Shown: piece after piece, positions 33,201-45,200 of the stretch
How positions within the stretch are numbered: the stretch's first letter is position 1
Layout: every line of letters begins with the position of its first letter
Source: Capitulum mitella
Lineage: Eukaryota; Arthropoda; Thecostraca; Pollicipedomorpha; Pollicipedidae
DNA: 64,000 bases
Reading direction: 5' to 3'
Assembly: GCA_030062745.1 (NCBI GenBank)
Contig: CP099842.1
Span: 21,485,822-21,549,821 of the forward strand
Program-made: the position numbers and the translations under genes
Notes under the pieces: model-generated
What the model saw: only the letters and a program-made list of their open reading frames with translations
Databases searched by the model: none
Told to the model about the DNA's origin: nothing

Positions 33201-36200
33201 GCCGGTGCCGTGAATCACCGCGCCATTGTCTGCTAATGGACATCGGGGCGACCTTGGTGGGCTTTCACATGCAACGCAAAGCGGCGTTTGTAGTCATGGA
33301 CTGGCGCTTAGCAGCAGAAGCGTGATCTCTGTATTTCGTTCCGTGTGTCGCTCTCCACAATGCTGTTGATTTGAAAAATCGCGCTCGTGCCAGCCTATGT
33401 GCGAAGAATGGCAGGTTTCAGGTTAGCTGTAGTATTGGCCTTACATGACGCAAGATTTTTCATTTTTCTTCCCTTTAAATAGTTTCGTAAAGTAGTCACT
33501 CTTATGCCATGGCTTTTCCGTCAACAGCGTGTTTCCCGTGAGCCGGATGTTTTCGGTTTCCCAGCTTTACTTGCATGTTGAACAAAACTTGTCTCTGGAC
33601 AGAAACGTAATTTCTTAAATGGACTGAGGATATCTGCGAATGCATTCTCTTTAGGAGTCAAAATCATTGTGGGTGCCCACTCCATATGGTCTCGTGTTAA
33701 ATTCACAAATATTTGGGATGCTCCCTGCCCAGTTCATGTAGGGGAAGGGTGCTACAGCACCCACAAGACAAAAAAAAACGTGAACCGTTATCTCTGTTTA
33801 CCGCCTGCGTGATTCTTCGCGCGGAAAGGAATTCAAAACACATGGTATCGGTTAAATCTCGGATTCAACTGAAACAACATTTCCGTGTTCGTGCTAAAAC
33901 GAGACGTGATTCCAGTGTCGACCTAAAACAAGACGTCATGTCGCGTGCAATCACCAACACTTCACATCCACCTCGTTGGGTGCACCAGCACCATAGATTG
34001 TGTGCTGTATTCTCATGGTGTAATCCGGGCCACATCACTGTTTTTTTCGCTATTTGTTTTAACGGGAAGCGCTTTGTCGGCAGGAAAATAATTATTAAGA
34101 CGGCTGTTTGGCGACAGGAATATATATATTTTTTAAGCGACCCATCGGAGAGCATTTTATGGAAAATCTGTGATCAGCGCTAGGCGTCCCGGACTGTAGT
34201 TCTGGGTGCGGCGGGGGTCCGAGATAGAATATCTGCAGTTTGCGACCACCGAGGCCTTCTGAATTAGCTACTTATGCAAGGATGAAACGCTTCTCAGATG
34301 AAGGCTTCTAGGACTTGGAGGACGCACAGCCTGCGTTCATTGTGGGGCTTAAGTCTAGTTTCCTCTCCAGAACACGGTCTGACTTTGAGCTCGGGCACAG
34401 ACGTTTGATGCCTTTGTTCGCTTTGATTGCGACTTTGCGAGCGCTCGCGATGACTGACGCGTGTGAGAGCCATGGCGCCTAAGGTGATGTATGCAAGGGT
34501 CCTAGCCGGGTACATGTCACTGCCTGCAGATTCCGTTGTTGCCATATCCTGGACTGTTTTTTTTTTTGCCGTGATGTCGAACGTTGCGTGCCATCGTGAT
34601 TGTAGCTAAGTGGTTTGTGTGATGGTCTCGTGTGACAGCCTTCATACAGAAAATAATTTTCACATGATGCTGAACCTTTGCAGACAGTATCGGAGGATGC
34701 CATTTCGTTGGTCGTGTCTTTTGTTTGTTTTCCCGCTGATAACCTTTTCGGCATTCTTTGTTTAAAAAAGGGGAAGAAGCTTTGGAAAATGGAATTGATA
34801 AAGACTCTATTCTCGAATGGTCTGTGGATATGATGCAGTACAGGCCTGCGCAGGCCAATGAACGCTGGCGTTCGTCGTCCTGCGTGCGCTCGTGACGTCA
34901 CGCCACATCTGTAAACAGGGCACGTCACATAAGTAGTCACAAATGTAAATAGGACACGACCGAATAGAACCTGCGAGAAAACCATGGGATATGGCTTTGA
35001 ACCTCCGTAGCTCTGGAACTTTTGGACATCATGTGTACTACAGTTTGGTTTCTAAGACTGCAGACAACAACTTGGACACCTCAGTTCATGCCACGTGTTA
35101 AGGTGGCGCTTCAACATCTCCCGGTTTCACATGTAGAGCAAGTGGTCTACACGAACCACGCGATGGGGCACACGGCCGCTGGCGTTTCCGTTGGAAGCGT
35201 GCGTCCGAGCCGGACACGACCGGCTCTGATTCAGCGGACCCGGTGCCGATCTCCGTATATGCACTCGCCGACCGCGGCCGCTGCGTGACGTAACGTGAGC
35301 CGCCGGCCCGGCCCGGCGTGAAAAGGCAGAGCAGAGAGGAGACGGATGGCGCTCAGATCAGATCGCCGGACAGCGAGGCGGCCGGGCGCGGCGATTGGTC
35401 GGATTTGAACGTATGACGTGCCGGCATTTTACCGGCCTCCGGTGTTGACGGCAGGCCCGCGTCCGGCCGTGTCGAAGCCAACCGCCGGCTGCCGAACCGT
35501 GGCGACCTCCCGGGCGCGATGGCGCGCCCTGCTGCACGTGACTCGGCGGGAAGGCATCTGCCGATGACGCAGCCGGACGGCGACGGCGGCGGCGGCGGCG
35601 GCGGCGGCGGCTGTGACCGGACGGCGGCTGCATCTTTTCTCGCCGTCCGGCGCTCGGCGCTGCGGTCGGGTCGATGTCCCGGCCGGCCATGAAGGCGCCG
35701 CGGACCGGCAGGCTCTGCAGCCGATCTGCAGCGGCCGGTGACGTCACGGGCCGGAGATTCGCCGCGGGGCGGACGAGTGGCTGGGGGGAGCGCGCTCCGC
35801 CGGAATGTGGGGTCCGGCGCGGAGCCGGGCGAGACGGCGACCGCCGCCTGACCTCGCCGTCGTCAGCGGCGCAGGTCTGCTGCGGCTCGGCGCCTCCGAC
35901 TCCGACTCCGACGCGCGTCGACGTGCCGACGGTGTCGACTCTCGCCCGGAGTCGTGTGGACAGACCAAACAGGGCCGGTCCGATACGCGGCGGGCCGGTC
36001 GCCGGCGCGGCCGGCCACCTGTCGCGTGCCCGGGCGGGCCGGGCCGAGTGGGCCGGACGGCGCCTGCCGAGCGAGGCCCGGCGCCGGGCGGCGCGCTGCG
36101 GACGTGCCAGCCGCTGGCAGCTGTCGCCGCCGGCCGGCGGCGCTGCCAGCCGCACCTGGCCGGGCCCCCGGCGGCGACACCGGGACCCGGCTCAACTGGG

Positions 36201-39200
36201 TCACGGCCCGACCGGACGGGCGCCGGCCGGGCCCCGCCGGTCCGACCCCGGCCGTCACCATCGGAGACACGCCGGGACGGAGCCCCGGCCGCTAGTCTGA
36301 ACAGTCGTCAGTCGTCGCTGCCCTCAGTGGAGCGGGTGCGGCTTCAGCGGCCCGGCAGCGGCCTGCACACACGAAACGTTGGTCACGGACAGGTCACACG
36401 TCACTCATTCTCACTTTTTTGTAGGAGATTTGAGGCGCACACATGAGTTAGTCATTCGGAGGAAAGTGCCCTTGCGTGGGCAACGTCAGCCGGGAGCTTG
36501 CCCGGCGCCGAAATGGCCGACTCGGCGGGGAGCGGATCAATTTACGGCCTGTTGGCACCGACGTCGCTATCGAGCTCTCCGTCGAAGGTCACGCGGAGGC
36601 ATTCGACTTCAGGTATGCGGAATGCGTTGTCGTCCTGCGTGGTAGAAACTGCCTCGAGGTCACGACAAAATCGGAACAAGCGCTCGCATTTCGCGTCCAG
36701 CGAGCTGACGGAATGGAATTTTGTTTCCTCATGCGACTGTCGTTTCTTTTGGTATGACTGTGGGAGTAAGCACGTGGCGTTATTGGACGTGCCACGCGCG
36801 ATGTTGGAAAAATTACTCATACTTTTGGTAAATAGCTGGCTCTTGGTATTGCCCGCTGTGATTTAGTGAAATTGAAGCTCTCTTGCCTGTTGTCGAAGAA
36901 CGTTAATAGTGAGTGTCTCATGGCCAGAATGCGTTCTTGTCCATCCGGAAGATAAGGAAGATATCGTCCGCGCCGTGGATACTTCCTTTAGGTCGTGCTT
37001 CCGTGCGCACGGTGACGCCAGTTAACAGCAAGGATACGGGGTAGACTGGTGGTGTTGTGCGGTTGTAACTAACGTTTGCAATGTCCTGTGGTCCCCCTTT
37101 TGTCCCCAATACCTAGCTCTGGATGACATGAAGGTTTTTTATAACTTGTGTTGGCTTAGCGTGCTTGTAACTGAAATCTTCGATCTTTTGTGGCTCTTTA
37201 CATTGCGCTGCGACGAAAGATGCTCATTGCGGCCTCCCTTTATGCGGGCACAATGAAGTATGCATGAAAAATGCTTATCCCACAATGCTTAGTAGCTTCG
37301 AATTATGGATATTTGTAAAGTTCATTTATGTGTGTTCGCGCTTGAGTCAAACACATCAACACAATTCTGCTTTCAATACGAAACAAGTCCTTGTCTTTTC
37401 ACGTTTTTCCCAAACCGTTCTCCCTTCTTTCAGGCGAACCTGCAGTCATGGAAGGCCAAGGGCCTGTTCGCCAAGTTCGACAAGAGAGCCGCGCACAAAT
37501 GTTACAGCCGGGGGCACGCGTGCGTCGACACGAAGGTAAGTGTCGACACCTGGCCGACGGCGATATCGCGGCCTGTCCGTCCGCCGCCATTCGGCCGCCG
37601 GCCTCACCTGCGCCCCGCCCTGCCCGGGAGCCGTTCTGCGTCCTGCCCTGCTCTGGGCTGTTCTGCGTCCTGCCCTGCTCTGGGCCGTTCTGCGTCCTGC
37701 CCTGCTCTGGGCCGTTCTGTGTCCTGACCCGCTCGGGGCCGTTCCGCGTCCTGACCCGCCCGGCAGCCGTTCCGCGTCCTGCGTCGCTCGGGGGCCGTTC
37801 TGCGTCCTGCGCCGCCTGGGGGCCGTTCTGCGGCGTCACCTGTGCGCCGGCGTCCTCCTGGCAGGCCGGCCTCCCGGCCTCCCGGCCGCCGGACGCCGTG
37901 ATACGGATCGGGGCATTTCTATGCGGGCCGGGCGGCGCGCGTGGTGGCGCCGCCCCGATGGCGCCGGTCCGCCTTATATGGCCGTCCCGGGCACTGGACT
38001 GCCGCACCTGACGACCCGCGCCGGCGCCGACCCCTGCCCGGGTCCTCAGGTCCCGGGAGCGACGGGGCTGGCGGGAGATTTAGGGGCTGGGGTAGAGTGC
38101 TGATCCCACGGACAGTCCAGTGGGGATCGTGCTGACCCAAGGGTCTGTCTGGAGTTAGCGGTACTCCCAGAAGTTGCCTGAATAGTGGCAGGATCGCAGC
38201 CAGGATTTTGCGAAGGAGGGTCCCCGACAAATCTCAAACTGAAAACTCCTCGGATTTCGGCCGTTTTATTTCCGAACCCCGGAAAGTTTTATCTTTTCTC
38301 ATTTTTGGTGCGCATAAAAAGATATATTTTAAGCCCTAAGGGGGCCATGGTCCCTTGCTCCCCCCCCCCCCCTTGGCTACGTCCCTGAATGGTGATGCTG
38401 TTCGCATGACTAAGCTGGAAGCTGCTGCCCGGCTGCTACCCATAGGCTCCGGAGGCCAGAACTCCTTGCGGTCGGCTGCCGACGGCCGCCAAACAGGCCC
38501 TCCAATCGGCCGCTCCGAGGCCCGGTTTAAAAACCGGCTGCACACACCGCGTCAGCCGCCCGTTGCCGGGGCCGATTACCCGTTACACCGTGATGAGCTC
38601 GTCATGCAGTGATGAAAAGCCAGATTGCGTATTAGTGTGCCAGGAATGGCAATGACAACTTACATCATCGAGGAGTGCTCTGTTCGAGAATAGGGTATTG
38701 GGAGCGAAACTGTTGCATTTTATGGTAAAGAGGACTGTCCTGGTGAAGAATTTCCCTGTTGAAGGCTTTCAGCTGCGAAATACGCAGTCAGTTTCTGGGG
38801 AGCACACCACCCTGGCGCCACCGTGATGTGGGCGGGACCAGGTTTAGGGCGTGCGATGAACATTGCTTTGCAGGGTCTGTAGGGGGACCAGCGGCGGTGG
38901 AAACGGACATGCCAGCCTTGTTCCCGTACGTGCACGTTTACCTCTCGAACCGACCGTCTGTGTGTCTCTTGTTACCGTTTTTCTTCTGCTCTTTGAAAAC
39001 TGTACGGAAAAAGTATGCCATGGCTTGCGCCATATGTACACTGCTGAGCTGAAACATACCGCCGGATCTAGCTCGTTTTCTTCGTGCAAGTCTCTTATCT
39101 GGACAGAACCAGTTGTCCATCGCCTGATCAGAACCGGCTGGTTGTCTGTGGTTTAAAAAACCAGCTGATGGTCTGCTGACTGTTTACCATTTACATGATG

Positions 39201-42200
39201 CAGGGCTGCAAGTCAGTTGTTTGTTATTTAAATTGCTGGTATTAATATATTATTGTCCGAGCATGGAACTGCCCGATCGTACTTCAGAAATTGCTTACGG
39301 TTATGGTATGAGCAAGGCAGAGACGTCATGGTCCCGTTTTCGGGCCCCTTTTAAGACGCCATAAGGCCTTCAGGACTACTTAGATGAGGCAGATCAAAAT
39401 TAGACAAGACAAGTCTTGTAGACAAGACTACAAGACTTCAAGACTATCATAACGAATGTTTCTTGATGGTCAGTCAAGCTCCGCTGAACAGAGTAATTTC
39501 AGGACGTGATTTTCAAAGCATTAGACGGCTTTGCTAACGAAATCCTACGATCTAGATGTGAACGGCATCAGGAAACCGAATTTGGTGCGGCTTTGTGCGT
39601 GCACGAGAACAGGCACGAGCACGCTGTCTCTTCGCGATTCGTAGAGTATTTTCAACCTCCGGAAATTCCGCAGTTCTGCCGCAAAAAGTTCTGCAGCAAT
39701 ACGTACCGAACACGTGCGTGTTTCTTTGCAGTGCGGCGACGTCTGGTCTCGCAGCTGCTGTTGTCCGTTGACGAGTTGCGCCGACAGTTACTGAGTCACT
39801 GTTGCGACATTCCGCTGGTGTCGCAGTTGTTTGTTGATTTATATGGGAGTGGCGACCGTCCCGCCGGTGCCGCAGGTGTTGGTGATTGGTGTGGCGTGTG
39901 GTGACTATCCCGCCGGTGCCGCAGGTGTTGGTGATTGGTGCTGTGTGTGGTGACTGTCCCGCCGGTGCCGCAGGTGTTGGTGATTGGTGCTGTGTGTGGT
40001 GACTGTCCCGCCGGTGCCGCAGGTGTTGGTGATTGGCGCTGTGTGTGGTGACTGTCCTGCTGGTGCCGCAGGTGTTGGTGATTGGTGCTGTGTGTGGTGA
40101 CTGTCCCGCCGGTGCCGCAGGTGTTGGTGATTGGCGCTGTGTGTGGTGACTGTCCTGCTGGTGCCGCAGGTGTTGGTGATTGGTGCTGTATGTGGTGACT
40201 GTCCCGCTTGTGCCGCAGGTGTTGGTGATTGGTGCTGTGTGTAGTGACTGTCCCGCTGGTGCCGCAGGTGTCGGTAATTGGTGCTGTGTGTGGTGACTGT
40301 CTCGCTGGTGCTGCAGGTGTTGGTAATTGGTGCTGTGTCCCGCTGGTGCCGCAGGTGTTGGTGATTGGTGCTGTGTGTAGTGACTGTCCCGCCGGTGCCG
40401 CAGGTGTCGGTAATTGGTGCTGTGTGTGGTGACTGTCCCGCTGGTGCCGCAGGTGTTGGTGATTGGTGCCGGACCCTGCGGGCTGAGGGCGGCCATCGAG
40501 GCGCAGCTGCTGGGGGCCCGGGTCGTTGTCCTGGAGAAGCGGGACCGTCTCAGCAGGAACAACGTGCTCCACCTCTGGCCGATGGTCATCCACGATCTGA
40601 AGGCGCTCGGCGCCAAGAAGTTCTTCGGCAAATTCTGCGCCGGCGCCATCGACCACATCAGTGAGTGCGAACGATGGACCTCGTGCGTGGGTGGGAGCCA
40701 TGTGGGGCTCGTAATTTGAGAAAGGGTCTGATTACGGTAACCAGTCGTATAATGGCCGCTCAGCTAACTGTTGTGCACGAAAATCGGCGCGAGGTATGGC
40801 ATGATAGGTGTGGTGCTCACTCATCACTCACGTTCATTCCCTCCCTGCTCTGGATGTGCGTCGGAGCGCTATAAATGCAGATTTGAGTGAATCGAAAGTT
40901 CAGGTTTGATTTATATCAGAATGCGGGCGACATAGCTCGGGCATTCAGTTTGATTGTTTTCCTAGCAAATATTTGCCTACTTTTCGATTGCCCATCAAAC
41001 TTTCGAATATTCGGAATCATTTCTACGCAGGAGCTGAATACGTCTGTGCGCTGATAAATGATATGCGTGTTCGCAATGCTAATTACGATGTACTCTGTCA
41101 CGTGACCTCGAAAGGAGAGACTGTCTTAGGACGCAGCCACATTGGCATTGGAGTCACGCACCCTCTCCATTTTTTAGTTTTATTCTTATCAGGCTGGTGT
41201 GATCGTTTGAAGTGGACGGGGCTGACATCATTGTCCATACTAAGCAGGGTGTAATGTGAAGACCCTGGCCCCGCCGCTTGTGCGTCTAGTTCTGTACCGA
41301 TTTCGCCCCAGACACCGTTCAGAGGGCGTCGAGGGATCACCAAGGCATTCCCGTGACCCGGCAGACCGTTTTTGTTTCGCCTCTGTGTTTGGGGTCAGAT
41401 TAGCGCTGGCTCCTTGCGCGTATCGGATCTCGGTGCCTGTTGCACAGGGCTCTGACTCGAGCGTAATTGCGGGGCCATAGTAACCGCGAACCCCGGCGCC
41501 GGCCGTGTTTGGGCTTTGTGGGATGGCGCGAAGCCCCGCGGATTATCTGGCCGACTTTTGTTCGGTATACGGCCGCAGCTGCTGGCAGGACAGCGGGTGG
41601 TGACGCTGTCAGTCTGCGCCGGTAAGCGGCAGGAGCGGATCCAAGATAGCAGAAGGGGCCGCTGACCGCGTTGCCCCCACGAGGTCCGAGAATGCGAGCT
41701 CATTCTGGAACCCGCTGCCTGCTGTCTGCAGGCGACCGCATCGGTGGTTTTCAGCCAGTTTTGTGTGCTGTGGCGGCCGCTGCCCTTGCTGCGTCCCGAG
41801 TGTTGATGACTTGGCTCGCGCGCTGGGGTCGGAATATTCATGGCCGTTGGCCTCCTTTGGTGGGCGGGTGTGATTTATGGCTGCCCCAGGATCTGTGACG
41901 AACTGTACCGCGGAGTGTTCAGCACGCACCGACCCTGTGGAGGTCGGATATGATCATCAACGCCCCGTCCTGTTCCGGCCACGGGACACTCGCTGCCACA
42001 ATGTCTGCAAGCCAGCCGTGCCCCACATTCCGCGCATGACCTCTTGCCGAATTTGGGCACGCCGTCCCACTCGTGTGCATAGTTTTCTGTGTTAGCATGC
42101 GCTGACCGATGAACTGTTGACCACATGAATGCCCTGTCACGTACTGGGAACAATACCTTCTTTGTTTTGCATTTATATGGTGGGTGATGTCATGTATTGC

Positions 42201-45200
42201 ATGATGTAGTGTTAATGGACATTGGACACGATGCGGCATTTTTTTCATCATTTTGTTTGGGACGCCTGTGCTAGTGGTGACCCAACTATCCGTTGAATTG
42301 CCTGTCCCATCACAAACTCATTGGAAATGCTGATCTTGCAGTAGTAGCGTAAAATGGTAATGATATAGAGTTGTGGTGTTTGGCCGTAGAAGCGCGGTGT
42401 GTGGATTCCGTCGGCGGCCACCTGGCGGCGACTGCTGTTTTGTTTGCATCCGGCGATGAAAACCAGTGGGCCCCCGAGTCAAGCCATTCGTGACAAACCC
42501 ACGAACGTCACGTGGCACCCGGACAGGAAAATGGAGCGGGAATGGGCGGAGAGAGGGGACGGCGAAGGGAGGGAAAGACGCAGGCAGATCTACAGATGAG
42601 GCGCCAAATGGCTCAGCGCACTGCTGCGTTCTTGTCCATTGGTCACTGCGACCCTCCCCGTAGACTGCCGGGCTGCGGCCGTCCCATCGTCGGACTCGGT
42701 GATCGGGGAGCAGACCGGTGGGGATTTTTCGCGTAAGCGCGGTCCTGGCGACAGCTGCCGCTGGCCTCGGCCGCTTGAGGACCCTCGGCCGGTCGGAGCC
42801 GGCTGTCCTCACGACACCGGTGCTGGCGCTGAACCGCGACTTCTCCGCCGCCACTGCGAACTGAAGTTGAATCGTTTCCGTTCTCCACTGTCACCCCGAG
42901 CTACCGTTGGATCGCCGGCTTCTCCGCTGCTACTGCAGACTGAAGTTGAATCGCTATTTCTCCACTGTTGCCCCGAACTGCAGTTGAATCGCTTACTTCT
43001 CCACTGTCACCCTGAGCTGACGCTCAACTGACCACCGCTCCGTGGCGTCGCCCAGCGGTCGGCTCCGTGTGCGGCCCTGGCCGGAGCGGGCCCAGAGGAG
43101 GGTACTGACGGCGCCCTGCGGTGGTCCTACTCCGCTGGGAGGCGCTGTCGGTGGCCTGGCAGTCCAGACCGGGCGCTACCGTCCGGCAGAGCCTCCTGTG
43201 GCCCAGACGGAGCGCGTGTGTGTGTTGGCGCCGCCAGTCGCCAGCCGCCCACGGCCGTTTGGCCGCGGGAGGATCCCCACAATCGATCGACATTCGATCT
43301 GGCCGAGCGATGCCCGCCCGAGCCAACCGTCAGGGCACTTGTCCTCCTTCAGGAGGCGGGTGTGCCCGGAACTAGCCGATGAGGTGGCGCTCTTGAACCC
43401 GGCGCCACTCGGCCGACTGGTGTTGAGACTGACGTTCGGAGCAGGCGATATGCTCCGCCACTCACTCGGAGGGCCGCCGCGAGCCTGCGGCGACTTCCGG
43501 CCGCCGTGGCGCAGTGGTCCCGGGCCGAGACGCGCTCGCGGCGGCGGCCCGGGCCGGGGAGAGGCCTGCTCCGGGCGTCCTCGCCGAGTGCGTGCTGACC
43601 CTGAGTTGCGCGCGATTGGCGGCGAGCGTGACCGATGACTCAGCGCCGTTTATTTGCGGCCGATGACGCCGAGCCAGACGCGCCTCCTGATAGCCGTGTT
43701 GCCAGCCGCTAACAGTGGTCAGTGAACTCATCCGGGCGCCAGCTGCCGTCTGCGGTCTGCGGCGACGCCAGCGGTCATCGGCTGATTCAGTGGGCCGTCA
43801 GTTCAGTAGGCCCACTGCCGCCGCCTGAGTTTAGTGGGCTGTCAGTTCAGTAGGCCCACTGCCGCCACCTGAGTTCAGTGGGCTGTCAGTTCAGTAGGCC
43901 CACTGCCGCCGTCGGAGTTCAGTGGGCCGTCCGTTCAGTAGGTCCACTGTCGCCGCTGGCCGCTGTTCGAGTTCAGTGGGCCGTCCGTTCAGTAGGTCCA
44001 CTGCGGCCACCGGTCGGCGGTCGGCAGTCGCCCGGGCAGGGCCGAGGGGTGGACCAGTCGTGTGACGCGGCGGGCGGCGGGCGGTCGGTCGGACTGGGTC
44101 TGCTCTGAAGGTCACCGGGCCGCCGGCCGGTGAATCTGGCAGAACGTGCCCGCCCTCCCGCCGAGAGGGGGGGGGGCGGCTCTGTTCGCCGTCAGCGCGC
44201 AGGGAAACGGCTCGTTCCGGGCGGGGATTGGCCGCGCGAGCTGGCCCGCCTCCAGACGGCGTGGTGGACAGTGGCCGATAGCTGGTCAGCGGGGCGATAA
44301 GATAACTTGCTGCACTTTCGTCACGATTGCTGTCTGTTTACATTGATCTGGTAATTGCCACGTGCAAATCATGATCGCCTGAATGGCGACTTTGTTCTCA
44401 AATGCCGCAAACACGTTTAAAGGAGTACAGATACAGATTGATGCACGTGCGTTTTTTATCAATACGAGAGCGTTAAAAGCCTGCCCCATGTGCTCAATCG
44501 GCCGTTTACAGCTCGTGAGTAAAGCCGACCAGGCCAGCGTACAAAATTTCCTACCGCATCCAAGTCGGTACGAACTCGTGAAATCAGCGCCGTTTTTGCT
44601 GCCGCGGCCTGTGGGAAGCGACCGCTCCTCCCTGGCGTTGTTCTTCGTCGTGTCAGTCCGGTCGATCGCCTGTGGCAGCCGGGGTCGGCGGCAGTCGGGT
44701 GGGCGCAGTTTTAGCTCGCGTTGTTATTTCACCGCCGGCGGACGGAGCCGGTCTCCGCCTCCCACGGACCCAGGCCCCGTGACGCATGGCCCTCTGACGC
44801 GGAGGGGCCGCCGACGGAGCCTGTTGCGAAACGGCCGGTCCGACGATCCGTCATCGACGGAGACGGCCGGCCGGAGCGCCGGACGGCGCCCGGCTGTCGT
44901 TCCCAGACCTAGCGGACGGCTATCAGGTGTCTGTCCTTGTGGCACCGATCTCGAGAGCCCACGGTGATTCAGCGGGACGACAAACGCGGCTGGTGGCGTT
45001 TGTTTGTTTTGTTTGTTATCGAACTATGGTCTTTTTGTCTCTCTGATCGCCAACACAAACGTCATGCGCTGGAGGTGGAAGGCAGTGCACCGTGAGGTTG
45101 CAACGGTTTAATCACGGATGAAGAATCAGATTTCACGCTGATGCAGTCTAATCATTCGTTACGTTGTTGTTGTGTTGTCGATTTCGAAACTTAATCATTC

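Larger units (their letters stand above)
27411..37433. other. MICAL intron 1
   Basis: About 10 kb without recognisable host exons. It contains transposon fragments (28050-28190, 29304-29474, 29890-30857), a 37 bp minisatellite (31000-31380), two hairpins (31992-32088) and a GC-rich CpG-dense zone (35150-36370). Confidence 0.75.

Noticed and set aside
35358..36446. Several frames over 200 codons on both strands
   Set aside because: Composition effect in a CpG-rich block; Arg/Ala/Pro-rich, overlapping on opposite strands, no splice signals or homology.
39552..40701. Long minus-strand frames (up to 368 codons) with Thr/His/Gln periodic sequence
   Set aside because: They are the antisense of the 49 bp minisatellite and the start of MICAL exon 3. 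The period, not selection, keeps them open.
43042..43638. 198-codon frame in MICAL intron 3
   Set aside because: Arg/Pro/Gly-rich, no recognisable motif or phase-compatible splice pair; MICAL exons 3 and 4 join correctly without it.
44383..44967. 194-codon frame in MICAL intron 3
   Set aside because: GC-driven in its second half, without homology or need in the MICAL transcript.
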